Assembly: GCA_028751875.1 (NCBI GenBank)
Contig: CM054140.1
Span: forward strand, 27,595,431 to 27,659,430
From: Rapana venosa
Taxonomy: Eukaryota > Mollusca > Gastropoda > Neogastropoda > Muricidae
Direction: 5' to 3'
Length of the DNA stretch: 64,000 nt
How positions within the stretch are numbered: position 1 is the stretch's first letter; every line of letters begins with the position of its first letter. This document shows positions 35,211-49,183 of this stretch, in pieces. A model generated the notes under the pieces. The model had not been told where the DNA came from, did no database searches, and was given only the letters and a program-made list of their open reading frames with translations. A program made the position numbers and the translations under genes.

Positions 35211-35870
35211 ACACACACAACACACACACTGCCGGTTGCTTCAGTCAAAAGTAAATGAAAGTGACAACTCAATTGATCACCGGCACACAAAGCAATGCTC
35301 TCATGTTGCCACACTTCTTTAAGTTGCAAAACATCATGAAATATAGCCTCCCCTTTTCCTCAGGTCACCAAAGGTTTTCACTCATTCTGTTTAGGGAGTT
35401 TTCCTGTCTGTAAAATTTGTTCCATTAAAATTTATACTGCCATCCCTCTTGTATTCATTTTCAATTTCTGTCACATAGCAATGCTTGTTTATGATTTTGC
35501 TTTTATTGAATATATTTGTTTTCTACTTTCATGTCATGAACGATTATTTTCAATTGAATCTTCTCCCCATCCTTCCCCTCCCATTCAAAACAAGGGCAAA
35601 ATGGTGGTATGACAGGTTAGGCGGGCCAAAAAAAAATCTGAACAGATCATTGTTCACGTCCCCCCAACAGTTCTGATCTGAATGCCAAAAGTGTAGTTTA
35701 CATGAGAGAGCACTGAGGACAATCTGAAACTGACCATAAAACTTTAACTGTCTCTGCTTATATTACAATTATGTTATGCTTCCTTTCTACCTGACACACT
35801 TTTTATAGACTTCTAAATACAAGATCATTATCTTTCCTTTTCCAGTTTCCTGCACAGTTTGATGAAACTT

Positions 35871-37896
35871 TCACAGCCCAAGTTGTTGCCGAGCTGTCTT
35901 GGAGGTGGTGTGACGACATGGCTTCCCTGTAGCGTTAGCGGGCAGGGCGGAGAAGAAGAGGAAGTATGGCGGAACAGCAGTCATGTGATCCCCGCTGTCC
36001 GTCAAGAACAAGGTGCGGCAGAACTCTCGCAGCTCCACGCCGCACTGAAGCCTCAGTGCTTGGATCACCACACAGGACACCACAGACTCTTGAGTAGCAG
36101 CACAGGAGTCCAGCACAGTTGGCATACGGCAAACAACCAGCACTAGAGCCCGTTGACACTTGCTGGTGTGTGCTGATCAGCGAGACTTCCAGGCATCCTG
36201 ATGCAGGAGGAAAGCGCCACCGCTGAATTGTGAAAGAGAGTGTGCGCAGCATGACACACAACGGTCCTCTACGTCGAAGTCACGTGAAGTAGCCCACGTC
36301 ACCAAGTGCGCGCGGACCAGACCATTCCTGAAGAAGTGCGAATCAACTTTGAGGTCTTCTTTCATTCATTTGACAAATAACCACAGAAACAGGAGTGCTT
36401 GTTACCGCACATTACGTGCCCCAATCGCTGCCCCACTTTCCACTACCATCCAACCGATTCGTCTCTTCATTATTAATCATCCTTCACTGTCCACACCTGG
36501 AAACAAAGGTTTACACCCATTGTCTAACAGTCATCATATTGTTTGCACCCATCAAGAGAACATTTATTTTTGTGCGCACTCCGAACTCAGACCATATCCA
36601 ACAGATGATGCATCAGTAGACTGTCCTATGGCCTTCTTCAGCAGACTGGCATTACAGGTTGACCTCCCCACACCCAACATGCGAGTTTCCAGGGAAGGTC
36701 TCCTCCACTGTTCTCGAGAAAGAATCTCCAGCAGGTGTAAGGGCAGGCAATAAGGCCAAAGTTGCACCGCTCCTGACGTAATCACAGTCCCCAGACATAG
36801 AGCTTACAGAACTGGTGGGGGAGCCACGGCGAAATCTAAGACAACTCGTGTCACCCCTGCAGTAAGATAACCTGCTGGAAATCCTCCACTCCATCCCAGT
36901 CTCCCATTGTTGAAGAGGACGTGTTTGGCATAACTGGTAACAGGTTGTCCTGTCCTTGCTTCTGTGTCTTCTTTGGAGGATCTAGAATCAGACTGAGGAC
37001 TGATTTCTACATCAGCCTTAGCCATGTTTTTCTTGTTGCTGTCATGAGCCAGAGGTGGGGTTGATGTTTTCAATGGACCATCTCTGTTTTGCCTTAACAC
37101 ACCTGATTTGGCTCATTGGGCCTCAGATTACTCTGATCACATAACGAATGATGACTAGTGAAAAACGTTCAAAAGCCAATGTTGCACAGACAGGGAATAA
37201 ATGGGAATGGAAGAACCATTTTGGAAAAGCCTGATGACTTCCAACTGGTCCAGAACTACACATGACGCGAGTGTACCCTACTGGAGACCACCTCAAGCCA
37301 GAAACAACTAGTCCTGCAACGACAGCCTCCAGCATGTCCAGAAAGCTGCGTGACCTCTCCCTTACTTTTGCCAGTAACCAGGGCAAGATCTGCACAAAGC
37401 AGGCAGCTGGCAACATGATGGTGCCATCACGTGCGCTCGTCTATCCTTTACTCCAGCGAATTCCCAACCAACCAGGAGCGCGCGCGGCACCCTATGGGCT
37501 CAGCGGACATTACCAGGATGACGCGGCTGTGCATCCGGGAGTCCAGATTTGAGAGATCCCCAGAAATCAGCTCCACTCACCCAGAACGATCTGCGCGGCC
37601 ATTCATGCGCCGTGGCCCCGCCTCATGATGCCAAAATTTCAGGGTAACACCACTCTCTCTCTGGTGAGTTGGGGGCAACGTATTACTTACCCCACGTCCA
37701 CCACTCTGATTGCCAATCACGTCGCAATATGGCTGCGAAAAACGACCTTGCTATCGGTAGACATCTGCCCTGGGTCGAAACTCGACGTTTTGACTAGGGG
37801 CGGAGTCCACGAAAATGAACGCTGCCTTTGTTCAGGTTGGTGGTTGCCCAGTGGTGAAGCACCTTGGGTACAGTGTATTTTGAAGGTCTCAGCCAG
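35871..37896 (-). pseudogene. Acyl-CoA synthetase (AMP-binding), copy 2, heavily frameshifted
   Basis: This is the same minus-strand gene as 4,656-6,489, with the same C-terminal residues (ANATGKPCRHTTSKTARQQL, 35,932-35,873) and the same stop context. The A10 lysine loop is in frame with the FCRTLFLTDSGDHMTA stretch, so the frameshift seen near 4,795 in copy 1 is absent here. Elsewhere single-base insertions break the frame many times. The A3 region (about 37,200-37,260) and A5-A8 region (36,240-36,600) are recognisable only by DNA alignment to copy 1. The initiator is CTG (37,896-37,894) where copy 1 has ATG. The errors are insertion-rich, like unpolished long-read sequence, so it may be a damaged consensus and not a true pseudogene. 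Confidence 0.75.
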
Positions 37897-37899
37897 AGC

Positions 37900-39870
37900 T
37901 ACAATGTGTTTCTAGGAACAAAGAGTGTTTCACATACTTATAGCTCTACCCGTATGAAGAGAAATAGTATCACACACTTACAAACCCCCTTATCCCACCT
38001 CTCTCTCCTCTCTTTAGGAAGGGTAGACATAAGAGCTGGCATGAAAGTTGAGCATTTGTAAAATATTTATGACTGTTGAGTAAGGAAACCACTTACATTG
38101 CACCACGCTTGTACAGCAACAACTCCATTAGAAAAGAATAGTGAGGAAGAAGGTACTGCTAAAAAAGAATGGCTTAGGAATAAACAAGAGCACCTCGAGA
38201 AAAATTCTCCAGCGTTTCCCCCCCACAAAGTATTTACAAGATATAGAGTCCTCAATAAAAGAAGAGAAAAAAGGCCAGGTCACCAGGTCAGCAATTTAGT
38301 AATTAAAGCCCCATTTGTGTAATTAGTAGAATAGGTAGGTAGGTAACGTAGGCATACACGCGCACCTATGCGCGTAGGTGGTAAGGCTATGTATGTCAGT
38401 TCGGTAAGGGTAGAAGATTTGTAGGTTCTGTAAATAAACAGGTAAGATAAATAAAGTCACGGCAAGCAAGTAAGTAAAAAGTAACCGTAAGCGTAAACAA
38501 AAGAAAAAAGGAACTAGAGTCCACAAGACTGTTCAGACTTTCTTCTGAAGACACGCAGACACACAGCAAAAGTGGCTTGAAAGTGTGAATGTGGTCTCAA
38601 AATATTCAGTCTCAGATGGGTGTCCTTCACCTCCCCTTGTTCCTTTTGCTTAAGACCATCTTACCTATTAATTAGTGATGCAAGTGGGAATCTACACAGC
38701 GCACCACAGTAAAGTTTGAATAAGCCAAACACTGTTCACTCTCCCTTTACCAACATCCGCTACACACCCTTTCCAACTCATCTGCACCATTTTCTCTTGA
38801 TTGTTCCTGCATCATGCTCACACACACACACACCAACACACACACACACATCACACACCGTGCGCGCTTAAGCGCGCCCACACATGCACATCCTGCACCC
38901 TTACATCAATGGATAATAATTAATTTAATTATTCATGCCGTATAAATTAAAATGAATCATGCTGTAGGAGAATATAATTTAATAGTCATAGAATAGAATG
39001 TCAAAGTCATTCAGAATTTAAAGTTCTGAGCTGCATAGCATATGATTAATGATGTGTGTATGATGTGAGCACTGCCCTGGAGCCTGTGTGTGTGTGTGTG
39101 TGTATATGTGTGAGCCAGGTGCAAGTTTGGGTGTGGGATGGTCAGTATGGTGTAGAGTGTTTTTGTGAGTGGGTGCCAGGTCCTGGACTAGCAACTACTT
39201 TCAAATCAATAAAGTTCTACTTTTTCTGGCAACGAATGACAATACATGAAAATAAAAACAGTGACAAATATCCTTCATTTTCTTTCTGGCCATTACCTTA
39301 CAAACAAAAGTGTTGGTAAAACTCCCAATAGCCGGTATGGCGAGAGAAGAGCATGAACATTCCTATTCCAAAGCTACATTGTCTGTGTTTTCCCTTCTCA
39401 AACAAACAGAGGGCTGACAATGTCTAAGGACGAATGTTACTTCTGTGCTCCCTTGTTTGCACTACAAACCATTAGAAGGGAGAGTAGTAATCTCCTGCTT
39501 GTGCCCCGAATGTTGAAAGACCAGTCAGTGCCACTATCCTCGCTTGGGTTTTCACAGAGTCATTGTCTCTCTTGGAACGCTTTGCAAAAGGGGAATGCTG
39601 ACATTCCTGCATTTGTCTTTCATCCCATGTGGTGCATGGGTTGTTGAGTTGCGGTTTGTTTGCATTACTGTTATTGTATTATATTCTGACACTGTATCAT
39701 ACTTGAAAATGCAATACAACGTCACTCTCGTACTTACATATGCTATTTTATTAAGTAATAATGCTACATTGCATTGCAGTGTAGGCGTTGTGGGTTTGAA
39801 TTGAGTCATTTTATAGTATTATACCTGCACTGCATGACATTACTCTGTCTTGCATTTTACATTACATGTG
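37900..39870. repeat. 5' flank block of synthetase copy 2
   Basis: Colinear with 1-1,880 and 54,263-56,165, including a GGTA tetranucleotide run (38,335-38,480), CA runs near 38,820-38,870, a TG run near 39,088 and the GGGCTGACAATGTCTAAGG landmark near 39,410. From about 39,170 it is much noisier than the equivalent in unit B. Confidence 0.75.
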
Positions 39871-40029
39871 TAAACACCATCTCACTAAACAAGTACAGTT
39901 CTTTGGCGTTCATAGTGTTCTCTAAAGCATAGCTGAAGGGGGAAAAGAGCCTACCCTTCGTAGCTAGGGGAAGTGTTACTCCTTTTGATGTACAACTCCT
40001 TTGAATTTTGCAACTTTCTATCTCTTCCA

Positions 40030-40175
40030 CCAACGTCATACAGCCACACCGAGCGATGGGATATCGCCAGTTGATGCGGGAAAGACCTGATTGTGCGCGA
40101 GCTCACTTGGCTTCAGTATCAGAAGTCCCGCCCAGTTCCACACCAGCTGTATAACTGGGTAACCCATGCGACACA
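40030..40175 (+). mobile_element. tRNA/5S-like chimeric SINE, copy 4, noisy and truncated
   Basis: ACCGAGCGATGGGATATCGC, GCGCGAGCTCACTTGGCTTC and TCCCGCCCAGTTCCACACCA align, with many small insertions, to the SINE at 56,295 in the equivalent place of unit B. Beyond about 40,175 the match is lost. Confidence 0.45.
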
Positions 40176-40954
40176 ATAAAAAAGAACATATATGACCTAA
40201 GCACTTCCCCCTTATCAGATCGTCCTGGACTTGCGCAGAACATTGTCGACGCCCAAAAAGGGAAGCCAAAAGAGTTTACAATGGTCCTGTCTCCAATTCC
40301 GAAAAAATTACAACATAGCCATGTTTCTACCTGAGCATGTGAACATTCCCCATAGCTTTCCATTGCGTAACAAAACTATGACGTAAATATGATGTTACGG
40401 GCAATGTCATGGGAATGATGTCATTTTAAAAAATAAAAGGAAAAGAGCTCACCCACCCCCCCCCTCTCTCCTCCCACTTCGAACTAGCCTTGACACCAAG
40501 CCGTTAAATGTCGTCACTCCGTCCAACCATCCCCTCTTCCCCATACTCTCTCACCCATTCATCTCCTCTTACCCCTTTCCCTTATCCCCTGTCATCTCAT
40601 TATCTATTCTAATCTCTTCCCTCTTCTAAATAACACAAAGAATTACAAGCTTATTTTCCTAAACAAAAAACTCAAAACTGCTGCCTTAGTGTTAGTTTTT
40701 TTGCGTAAATGCCGAACCACAGTGGCCCACATAATCTTAAAAGCTTTCCCAATCGGTCCAAAGGACGTAGATTTTAAACCTATTTCTTGCAGGGAAAGGT
40801 TTCATGCGTGTCCATTCCATCTCCCCAACTGTTGTCCAAATTAAGACGTAACTCAAAACGCCACCCTGAAAGCCATGTTAAGTGTGCTGGCACGTCTATC
40901 AACAATAACCCCCCCCCCACCCAAAAAAAAAAAAAGGGGGGGGTGGAAACACCT
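40176..40954. other. Junction sequence between duplicated units
   Basis: This stretch has no counterpart at the end of unit B or the start of unit A. It is rich in C and CT runs and includes a C11, then A13, then G8 tract at 40,908-40,945. No gene is visible. It is a candidate misjoin. Confidence 0.5.
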
Positions 40955-42202
40955 GGCAGTGACTCACTCAGCTCACTAACCATTTCAGGAGGTATTGTAA
41001 GATTTGAGAGTTTCGTACAGAGCTTACTTGAATCTGATCCCTCCCTTAAATATGCACACTGCATGGTTGTTTAGATCATGCAAAAACAAAAGGCATCCAC
41101 TGTTCGACTTATATAGACAGACACAGTAAGCTGCTAAATCATAACCACAATTGCTGCTACTAGTACTTGCATGATAGAATTACAGCATGATAGACTATAA
41201 AAACCACAATAGATTATTCAAAGAGGGAGACAGGGCTCAGCTGACAACAAAAGAAGAGACGACGGGACGCAGATGAACAAAGACTCGATAACAAACGGAC
41301 AAAAAAATACGGGCAAACACATAAACAAACCATTTAATGCAAAACAACACAAAATAACTAACAAAAAATCCATGGGGAATAACAAAATTGAATAATTACA
41401 ATAGGATTACTCAGACTAACCCATGCCATGGATGTAAAGAAACATATCTCTGCAATAATCTGCGGGTATCTATTACCGTGTGGTATAACATTTTACTAGA
41501 ACTCGGCTTCTTCTATGTTATTTCTTCATCTCTAAGACCACAACAACCCCACCCTTTCACACTTTCTTTTAATTAACTTTAAAAAAAGAATGGACGGGAT
41601 AAAACCAGTCACCCGCCAATGTCTGGTTGGAGTTTTCAAATCCACAGACCATTTACCGTCCATCTGAAAGTAAGCTGGAACTGATCTAGACTTAGAAAGT
41701 CAATCTTAACATAGGGTATCTAATTTGATACACAGAACGACAGTTATAACACACTCGCCATTCCTGTCCCTTTCTTTAATGGAATGCTACTGTCACTTCA
41801 GAATGAACCAAGTATATGTTGCTTCTGGCTTGCAAAACGTTTATTATGTCCCCTTCTAATGTAAGAACCTTCCACTTCTCTGCAGCACATGAAGGGGATA
41901 TAAATCTTTGCATCTACAAGAGGGTGGTTAATGCAGGACAAAAAAAACTTCAGGAAAAAAACAACACACACCCCACTGCCAGCTAAATCATCAACTGTCG
42001 TCCAAGTTGATTGCAGCCTGGCAGCTTAATTGTTCACATAATACCAACCCTCCCTCACCCTAGGCCATAATTAGAAAACAGTCATTCAGCCGAAAGTACA
42101 ATCATAGTTTGAAAGCTATTGTTGCCTTTACGAATTCTTCTGACACAAGGTTGATGGTAGCCATGAAGACAATGAATGTTATGGTGATGTTGATGATGAT
42201 AA

Positions 42203-42203
<1 letters not shown>

Positions 42204-42235
<32 letters not shown>

Positions 42236-42303
42236 TCTCTCTATCTCTCACTCTCTCTCCTCTCTCTCTCTCACTCTTTCTCTCTCTCCCCCCCCCCCCC
42301 CCC
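42204..42303 (+). repeat. (GTCT)n, (CT)n and poly-C tract, unit B
   Basis: Identical to 25,853-25,952 as far as I can see, including the length of the GTCT and C runs, which is unexpected for a fast-mutating microsatellite unless the copies are very recent or artefactual. Confidence 0.9.
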
Positions 42304-43384
42304 ACACTTCCCTTAGCTGTGGCTTTGCCAGCAAGAGGTTCTCTCCTGCAAGTGTGGTGACATTGTAACTGTTTTCATGTGTGCTGAATTCAAAAAGCAG
42401 TGACCGGGCATCAAGCATGTTAGAGAGCCCTGCTAAACTAGCTTAACAAGAAATGGCTATTTCTTCATCCAAAGAAGATACGCTGAGAAGAACAAACTGT
42501 AGTTGAGCTCAGACTGATAATAAACACTACCTGCTGTATCCCTGTCATTTCCACCTAAACTGCAACGTTAGGAGGAAGTGTCCGTCTCCGGTTCAACAGA
42601 AGCACAGAAAAAGAGCAGAAACACCCAAGAACAAGAAACCCGACAGGAAAAGGCAAGCAATTTGATGGCAGACTCCTCAGGGTTAGCGATTCATCCACAT
42701 CAACCTCCCCAGTTATGTCTATAACTGCTCTATGAAACCAACTAAATGGTTGACGATATCGTTATGGCTACACCTCCCAGTTTTGGCGTAGATCAATCCA
42801 ATATTGCTTCAAAACATAACCCAACGGCAGGATCAGCAGAATGACATGAGACAACAATTTTAGAGAGAGAAGACAAGTGGCCATAACGTAACAATGACGC
42901 AATGAGTGACAGCTATGTGGTTAAAATTGGAAATGCATTAAATGACTCTCATATGACTGTAATGATGTGAGTGAGGCAATGGTATTATGTCTTTGTACCG
43001 TGTGAATGCGCTCAATAATGAACAACAATAATTCTGACAGAGGGAATCAGCTAGAGTTGTGCACGAAAATGCTGACTACAACTGAGGCAGAGTTAGTGAG
43101 GAGTGTGTTGAAGATGTAACATGTCTCGAGTGTTTTTTCAGTGAAGAGAGCCTGAAGTTACTGTAGAGAAACAGTTCTATTGAATACTAAAGAGAAACAA
43201 TGATACCAATCAACACGAAAGGTAACAGCAATTTTCTGATAAAAAGCCACTGGTGTGCAAAGAAAAATACGTTGACAGGTGCATGTCCTAAGCTCATGAT
43301 ATCATTATGTGTTCCAACAATAATACATTATGTGTGACTGTGAGAGGGTGAATATATGATTAGTAAACGGTAAGAAGTTACCGA

Positions 43385-43621
43385 GCCGCCATGGCGCAGT
43401 GGTTAGCGCCTTGGGTTACGAGACTGGAAGGTCGCGGTTCGATCACCCAATAAATCATAGGGATTTTTCGGACTCCGGCCGGCTCCTACCCAGAGTGAGT
43501 AATGGCTGTGGGACTCAGGTGGAAGACTGGGGGGGACCACACCAGTCGAGCTTCATCCCAGCTTAACGGGATGCGAGTTTTTAGAGAGTGGTGCTCAAAT
43601 TACTGACCAACACTGGCAGGT
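43385..43621 (+). mobile_element. tRNA-derived SINE (second family), unit B, plus orientation
   Basis: Duplicate of 27,034-27,270 with the same A-box and B-box sequences. Confidence 0.75.
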
Positions 43622-43910
43622 GTCCTGTATCTCACGGCCCGTTTACGGCCGGATATATTACGATAGTAACGTAGAGATAACAACCCTGATCAAAGTAGTC
43701 TCTCCAAAGTCATATAGCGCACTATCCACAGCAGCAATCAAATTTAACGTCAGTCCACATTGTCCCATATCGATCATCATGCATGGTAACAAAATAAATT
43801 GCCTACTCTATCAGGTGGTCTGGTATTCATCTGAGTCTCATGGTGACCTCAAGATCTCGGTTTACGCACCCATACACTTCTGTAGCCTCACAGTGTGAAG
43901 ATCTTTTGTG

Positions 43911-44056
43911 CCAAGCCTTTGGCGGGTTGGAGAGTTCGCGCGGGAGGACGGTCCGTTGGAGGGACCGTCTGTGAGTGGTTGAGCCAATCTCGGCGGTGGC
44001 AACATCACTACATGTCCTGCTTACCGCGCGACTGAGCTAATACTGCTGTCCGCGTC
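43911..44056 (-). mobile_element. tRNA-like SINE head with inverted repeat, unit B
   Basis: Duplicate of 27,560-27,705, including the GACGGTCC/GGACCGTC hairpin. Confidence 0.35.
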
Positions 44057-44131
44057 TAGTAGTAGGGGCTATTATGTAGGTAGTGTCCTGCGCGTTGTTA
44101 CTCTAGAACACAGACGCATTCACTGAACACC

Positions 44132-45111
44132 ACCAAAGTGACCCAGCAGCCAGTGGCCATGGGGCCCCTCTGGCTGGTGTGCCGGGCCAACGGAGATCCA
44201 CGACGGCACCTTGATTTGATTGCTCACCTCGTGTACGTTCGACCCGAGGATAACATAACATTAATCTGAGTGTGGCTGTGGCCGGGGAGATTTGGAGATG
44301 AGCGTTGTGGTGAGCAGTAGGAAACGGGGGGTCGTCAGACACAGATGATGGCAGCAAACAAAACAAAAAAAAAACAAACAGGATAAGAAGTTGAAACAAT
44401 TCTATAAACAAACCGATGAAATGGACAATCTTCCATGGCAGTAAAGTTCATTTGGTCTGCCATGTTATTGTCTTTAGCTTGTATTGAGTCTTATCTAAAA
44501 TCAGTTAGGTCCTGATGCCTGTCCTCTCACCTGCACTGTCACCCCCGTAAATGGTCAGATAAATGCTTATTACAACTGAAACAATTGATATGTCTTGTCA
44601 TTTGTCATTCGTCACACGCATACATCACGCACACACACAAAACAACACAACAACACCCAAATCACACCACACATACCTACAACAGCGCACAAGAAGACGC
44701 TCCCGTGCTATCCCCTAACGCATTTTACACCGTAACACAAAACATCACAACACAGCACAAATGAATGGAAAAACATGCAAAACAATGCAATTAAAAAGAC
44801 ATTATAACATGCAAGACTCATAACGAAAACGCGATTTTAATATACAAACAAATAGCAGCACCATAACCCTAAAAGGGGGGGCTGCCTCATCTACTGAGGC
44901 GTTCCCCGTCCTAGCTGTCCCCACCGCCCGCTCATCCCAATCTCCCTGCCACATCCCATACCATATTTCCTTTTTTTATGTCCACTCATCCTAAGGGTTG
45001 AAGTCCACAGGGAGCCCATCACTATCAAGGCTGACCATGGGCCACCAGGCCATTGGGGCACCGTGCATTCTGCTGGGTCACTTTGGTAGTGTCAGTGGTG
45101 ACCTGATCTAG
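44132..45111. repeat. Inverted repeat arms, unit B
   Basis: Duplicate of the arms at 27,781 and 28,760, sharing ACCAAAGTGACCCAGCAG in opposite orientations. Confidence 0.45.
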
Positions 45112-45115
45112 CTAA

Positions 45116-45361
45116 ATAACGCAGGATACCACCTACAAAGCCCCCTACTAACGACAGTATTTGTAGCTCTTGGTCGTGGAGCCAGAACTGAGTGAGTTTG
45201 CCCAACTATACCGAGGTGGCAACCACACACAATGTCCCCTCCATGCCCTTCCCCCACGAACCTCAACCCCAAAGGCTTAGACCCAAACTCACCACAGGCA
45301 CAGAATGGTAATGGCAAACAGAATCTGAAGACACTCAGGAGACATAGCCATAGGAACCACC
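45116..45361 (+). repeat. Dispersed repeat related to 2,460-2,650, unit B
   Basis: Duplicate of 28,765-29,010. Confidence 0.5.
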
Positions 45362-45525
45362 TAATTAAGGCTTATTTAAAGAAAATTGTATGATGATCAA
45401 TGAGACAATGAGAGGACGATAAAGATGCCTGCTGTGGAAGTGCCTAACTGGAGACTACTTGACAGGGTTGTACTCTACGCTTACTATCATAATATATCCC
45501 GTGTCAACCGCCGAGAGATACAGAC

Positions 45526-45751
45526 CCTGCAGTGTTTTGGTCAGGTAATTTGAGCAACACTCTCAAACTCCAATTCCGTTAAGTGGATGAAGCTCTACTG
45601 TTTGGTCCCAGTCTCCCACTGAGCCCCACAGCACACTCACTCTGTAGGATACGGCCAGACGTCCTCTAAAAATCCTTGACTCTTATGGGAATCGAACCCG
45701 CTCACCTTCCATCCCCGTAACCCAAGGCGAACCTCTGCGCCATGGAGCTGG
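45526..45751 (-). mobile_element. tRNA-derived SINE (second family), unit B, minus orientation
   Basis: Duplicate of 29,175-29,400. Confidence 0.75.
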
Positions 45752-48256
45752 TCTGTAACCCTGGATATATACCTGCATAAGATCATATTAAAAACGCAGC
45801 GTGAACTATTTATACACAGACATTACAATATCTGACAATACCTATTCTGAAATTATTAAGAACAAAGAATCTTGTAGTACCAAAACAAATACTGTCGAAC
45901 AGAACATCATTTCCTTCAAAATATGGATTTAAAAAAAACACCCATTCAAATTCTTTTACATCATCAAACCGCAATAAACTTCAAACTAGTGATACCAAAC
46001 ACATTCACCAGTTCACATACAGATGCCAACATGATTATCCATACACTTCAGTAGCCTGGAATTTCTGTATTAAAATCTAAATTCAGTTTTCTGCAAGACC
46101 ATAAATGCACACCACAAAAAAAAGTGACCTAAAGATCTCAAGTTCTATCTGGCACTCATTGCAATTATGAACCTAATAGAATTGTATATTAGAGTTTACC
46201 CAAAACAGACTAAAACTGTATCAAAGTATTTTTCTTATTTGCATTTCTCTACTATACACACAACCGTTTGACGAAGCCTCAGAGAATTCTGCTCTTCCAA
46301 CAACCATTGTTAATATCTTGGAACAGTTCGGATGAGCTACATTCCATACACTGTCTGGGTTCGGATATGAACAAGGAGACAGGTACCGGTCCTGCTGATT
46401 GTGTTCATCCTGTCTCCACGAATTCACTCAGTCCCCCCTGGGGAGGCCTGAGGGCCATGTTCAGTTATAAATACCATCCCCACCTGTTTGGAAAGTCAGA
46501 GTTCACTACGGAAATTCCACATTACTACATACCCTCTCATTACCTTTACTCTCCTTACGTCCCGTTTTCTTCTGTTCACCTTCTTCTTGGCTATTTTCCT
46601 GCTTTCTTGGTCCATTGTCCTGCCTTCTTTCTAGAAAGACTTAAATGATAACATCTCTCCAACGTTTGAAGTCATATGCCACTGCACCTGACTTGTCAAT
46701 GCCTTAGCGCATTTTCGTTTCATATGACAAACATAATAGCAGCTGTTTGAGTCATAGCTGTCAGTTTTTTCCCACTTTCGCAGCTACTGTCACTGCTATC
46801 CATTCCATGCCAGCCGGTGCTATTTAGAGCAGAAACTGACCACACTTGGACTTGGTAAAAGGAAGGGGCTAATACTAAAGCAACTGGCCCTGTACCATCT
46901 TCAGACGGCGAGTTCAGGCATGCACAGGATTTCGGCGTCTGCTGTGGAGCGTTCTCGAGGAAGATGGAAGCTCACTCACGAACACACTCACACAACTGGC
47001 TCATCCCCCTGATGGAAACGGTCCATCGTGAGGATGGACGTCTGCAGCAGACTGAGGGAGGAGTCTCATTGACTCATTAAACTGGCCTGTTCTGGCGGCA
47101 ACAAGGCTGGTTCTTCATGTGGAGGTGTGTCCATTCCTTGAGACATGGCGTATCATATCCCAGATCTTCTGTTGGGACTCTTGACCATGGCCTCCTAGGA
47201 TCGTGCTCTGGAAGTCGACCTGGACAGGAGCTGTGCTGGGGCCGGGTCACATCTCCACACCAGAAACCGCTTTCCCTCGCGTCATTGTTGCGAAGTAGTA
47301 TTCTTGGAAGGGCCTTCAAAGAACTATGTTCTGGGCTTTCATCTCTTAACTACGTGTTCATACTGGGTAGGAAATGGCCGCCTTTGCCTCTGTGGTTAGT
47401 AACAATTTATATCGGTTCTTCTTATTTGTTGCTTTCTCTACGTTGATAGGTGCATTGTGGTCACGTTTTCGCTTATGCGCAATTGTATTGCCACTGTAAT
47501 TGTATGCAATGTATTGTATTTATCGGTATGACGCTGTAATTTGGATTTTATCAAATTGCTTTGAACAGGGAATTTTCCATTCAAATAGCATGACCAGAGC
47601 AAACATCTGCCATGGAAGACACAGGGCGCCGCTGTTGCAAAGCCTCTGCAAGGAAACAAACCATCGACAGTAGCTATGTCAAGGGCACGGATACAAACGA
47701 ATGTCACAGCCTCAAAAGTACAACTTCAAATACGCAAACCCAAGCCTCCTTATCCATCGAGTGTATAATACACAAGGCGGAAAGAACCATCAATGATGCA
47801 TGTTAAGAGATCCCCTAAATCATGTCATATAGCTACCATATACAATTTATGTAAAACACAAACATACCTAAACATCACCCTCATATACCTGAGAATAAGA
47901 GCAACCCTTCGCCAGGGTCCACACTCTGCCGAGAAGCCCCATGGTCTGCGCGAAACACACTGCAGCACAGTTGCCTCAGATGGCTGCTCTAGGGCGTTAA
48001 GGCGAGAAGGCAGGAAGGCTGATAGAACACAGGGACAAGCTGGAGGTAATGGCCACAGTTAGGCTTATCTTCAAAAAATGGCTGACAAGGCAGTCTAAGG
48101 TTTACTTCAGACAGTTTCAGCGTATTAATGATTTCTTCTTTTTTGTATTTCCATGCCGTCATCCCTCATATCAGAGTATTGTTGATATGATTGGTCTTTG
48201 CTTGGCAAATGGGTGGTATTGACTTTGTGATTTGATGGCTTCTCAGGTTTCCTCCT

Positions 48257-48369
48257 GGATATTCCTTCTTTGCAACAATTTTTCTGGAGTTCCTTCTTTC
48301 AACATTTACTGGATGTTCCTTATTGCCAACATTTTTCTGGATGTTCCATCTTTGCCAACCACTTTTCGG
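48257..48369 (+). repeat. Four-unit minisatellite, unit B
   Basis: Duplicate of 31,906-32,018 with no change in unit number. Confidence 0.7.
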
Positions 48370-49106
48370 CTCCTTATTTTCTCTCTCTTTAACCCATTAG
48401 GCTTTTTCACCTTCACTCTTCCACCTATCCTGTAGTCGGAATACCGTGGGAGCATCAATGAAGATTTTTGCAACCCTTCTCTCCCTATCCAAAGGTCCTC
48501 TGTTCCTCTATAGCAATCATATCCACCCACCCATCACAATGTCGATGATGACGATGGCAATCCTTTGATTAGTTTGCAAGGATATTAAGCTTCTCCTTAT
48601 AAAGAATAATATAAGAATTTTGAATTCAGTATTGACCGTGGATGACCAACAAATTCAGAAACAATAAAAAACAACAACCATAATACAGCAAGTATTGAAA
48701 CAGGTTCAGCCTTCAAAAAGCAGGGCTATGGTAACAGACAACCCAAAATAAAGAATTTTCAAATGACATAATTTATTGGAAGTATCAATGGAAACAATAC
48801 AATTACACATGCTCAAACACAAGCATGCTATTTCAAACATGCCTAATTACCACAAATTGAACAGACTCTGAGATGTGCGTGATAACTGGAGAGCATGAGC
48901 AAATGACTCCTAGCAAAATTGTATTTCTGGTGCTGAAAGGACAACCTATAAAATAAAAAAGCAGAAAAAATAGTAATAAAAATGGAAATGGAACAGATCT
49001 GTACAGCATTCTGTCTTCTGGTCGATTATAATTCTGAAGACTTTCATGTCAAAATACAACTGTAATGAGACAAAAACCCCAATTCACATAATTATGTACA
49101 CACGAT

Positions 49107-49183
49107 CAGAACAAACAAACAAACAAACACAACACACACACACACACACAACACACACACACACACAACACACACACACACAC

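Larger units (their letters stand above)
24604..40170 (+). repeat. 16.35-kb direct duplication, unit A
   Basis: Everything from GGCAGTGACTCACTCAGCTC at 24,604 reappears at a constant offset of 16,351. The offset changes only to 16,350 (a single base near 32,742), 16,360 (a 10-base insertion in unit B near 52,164) and 16,363 (small indels near 36,650-36,980). About 14.5 kb is otherwise indistinguishable by eye. From about 39,170 unit A becomes a noisy, indel-rich version of unit B. Recognisable similarity fades near 40,170, inside a SINE. Confidence 0.95.
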
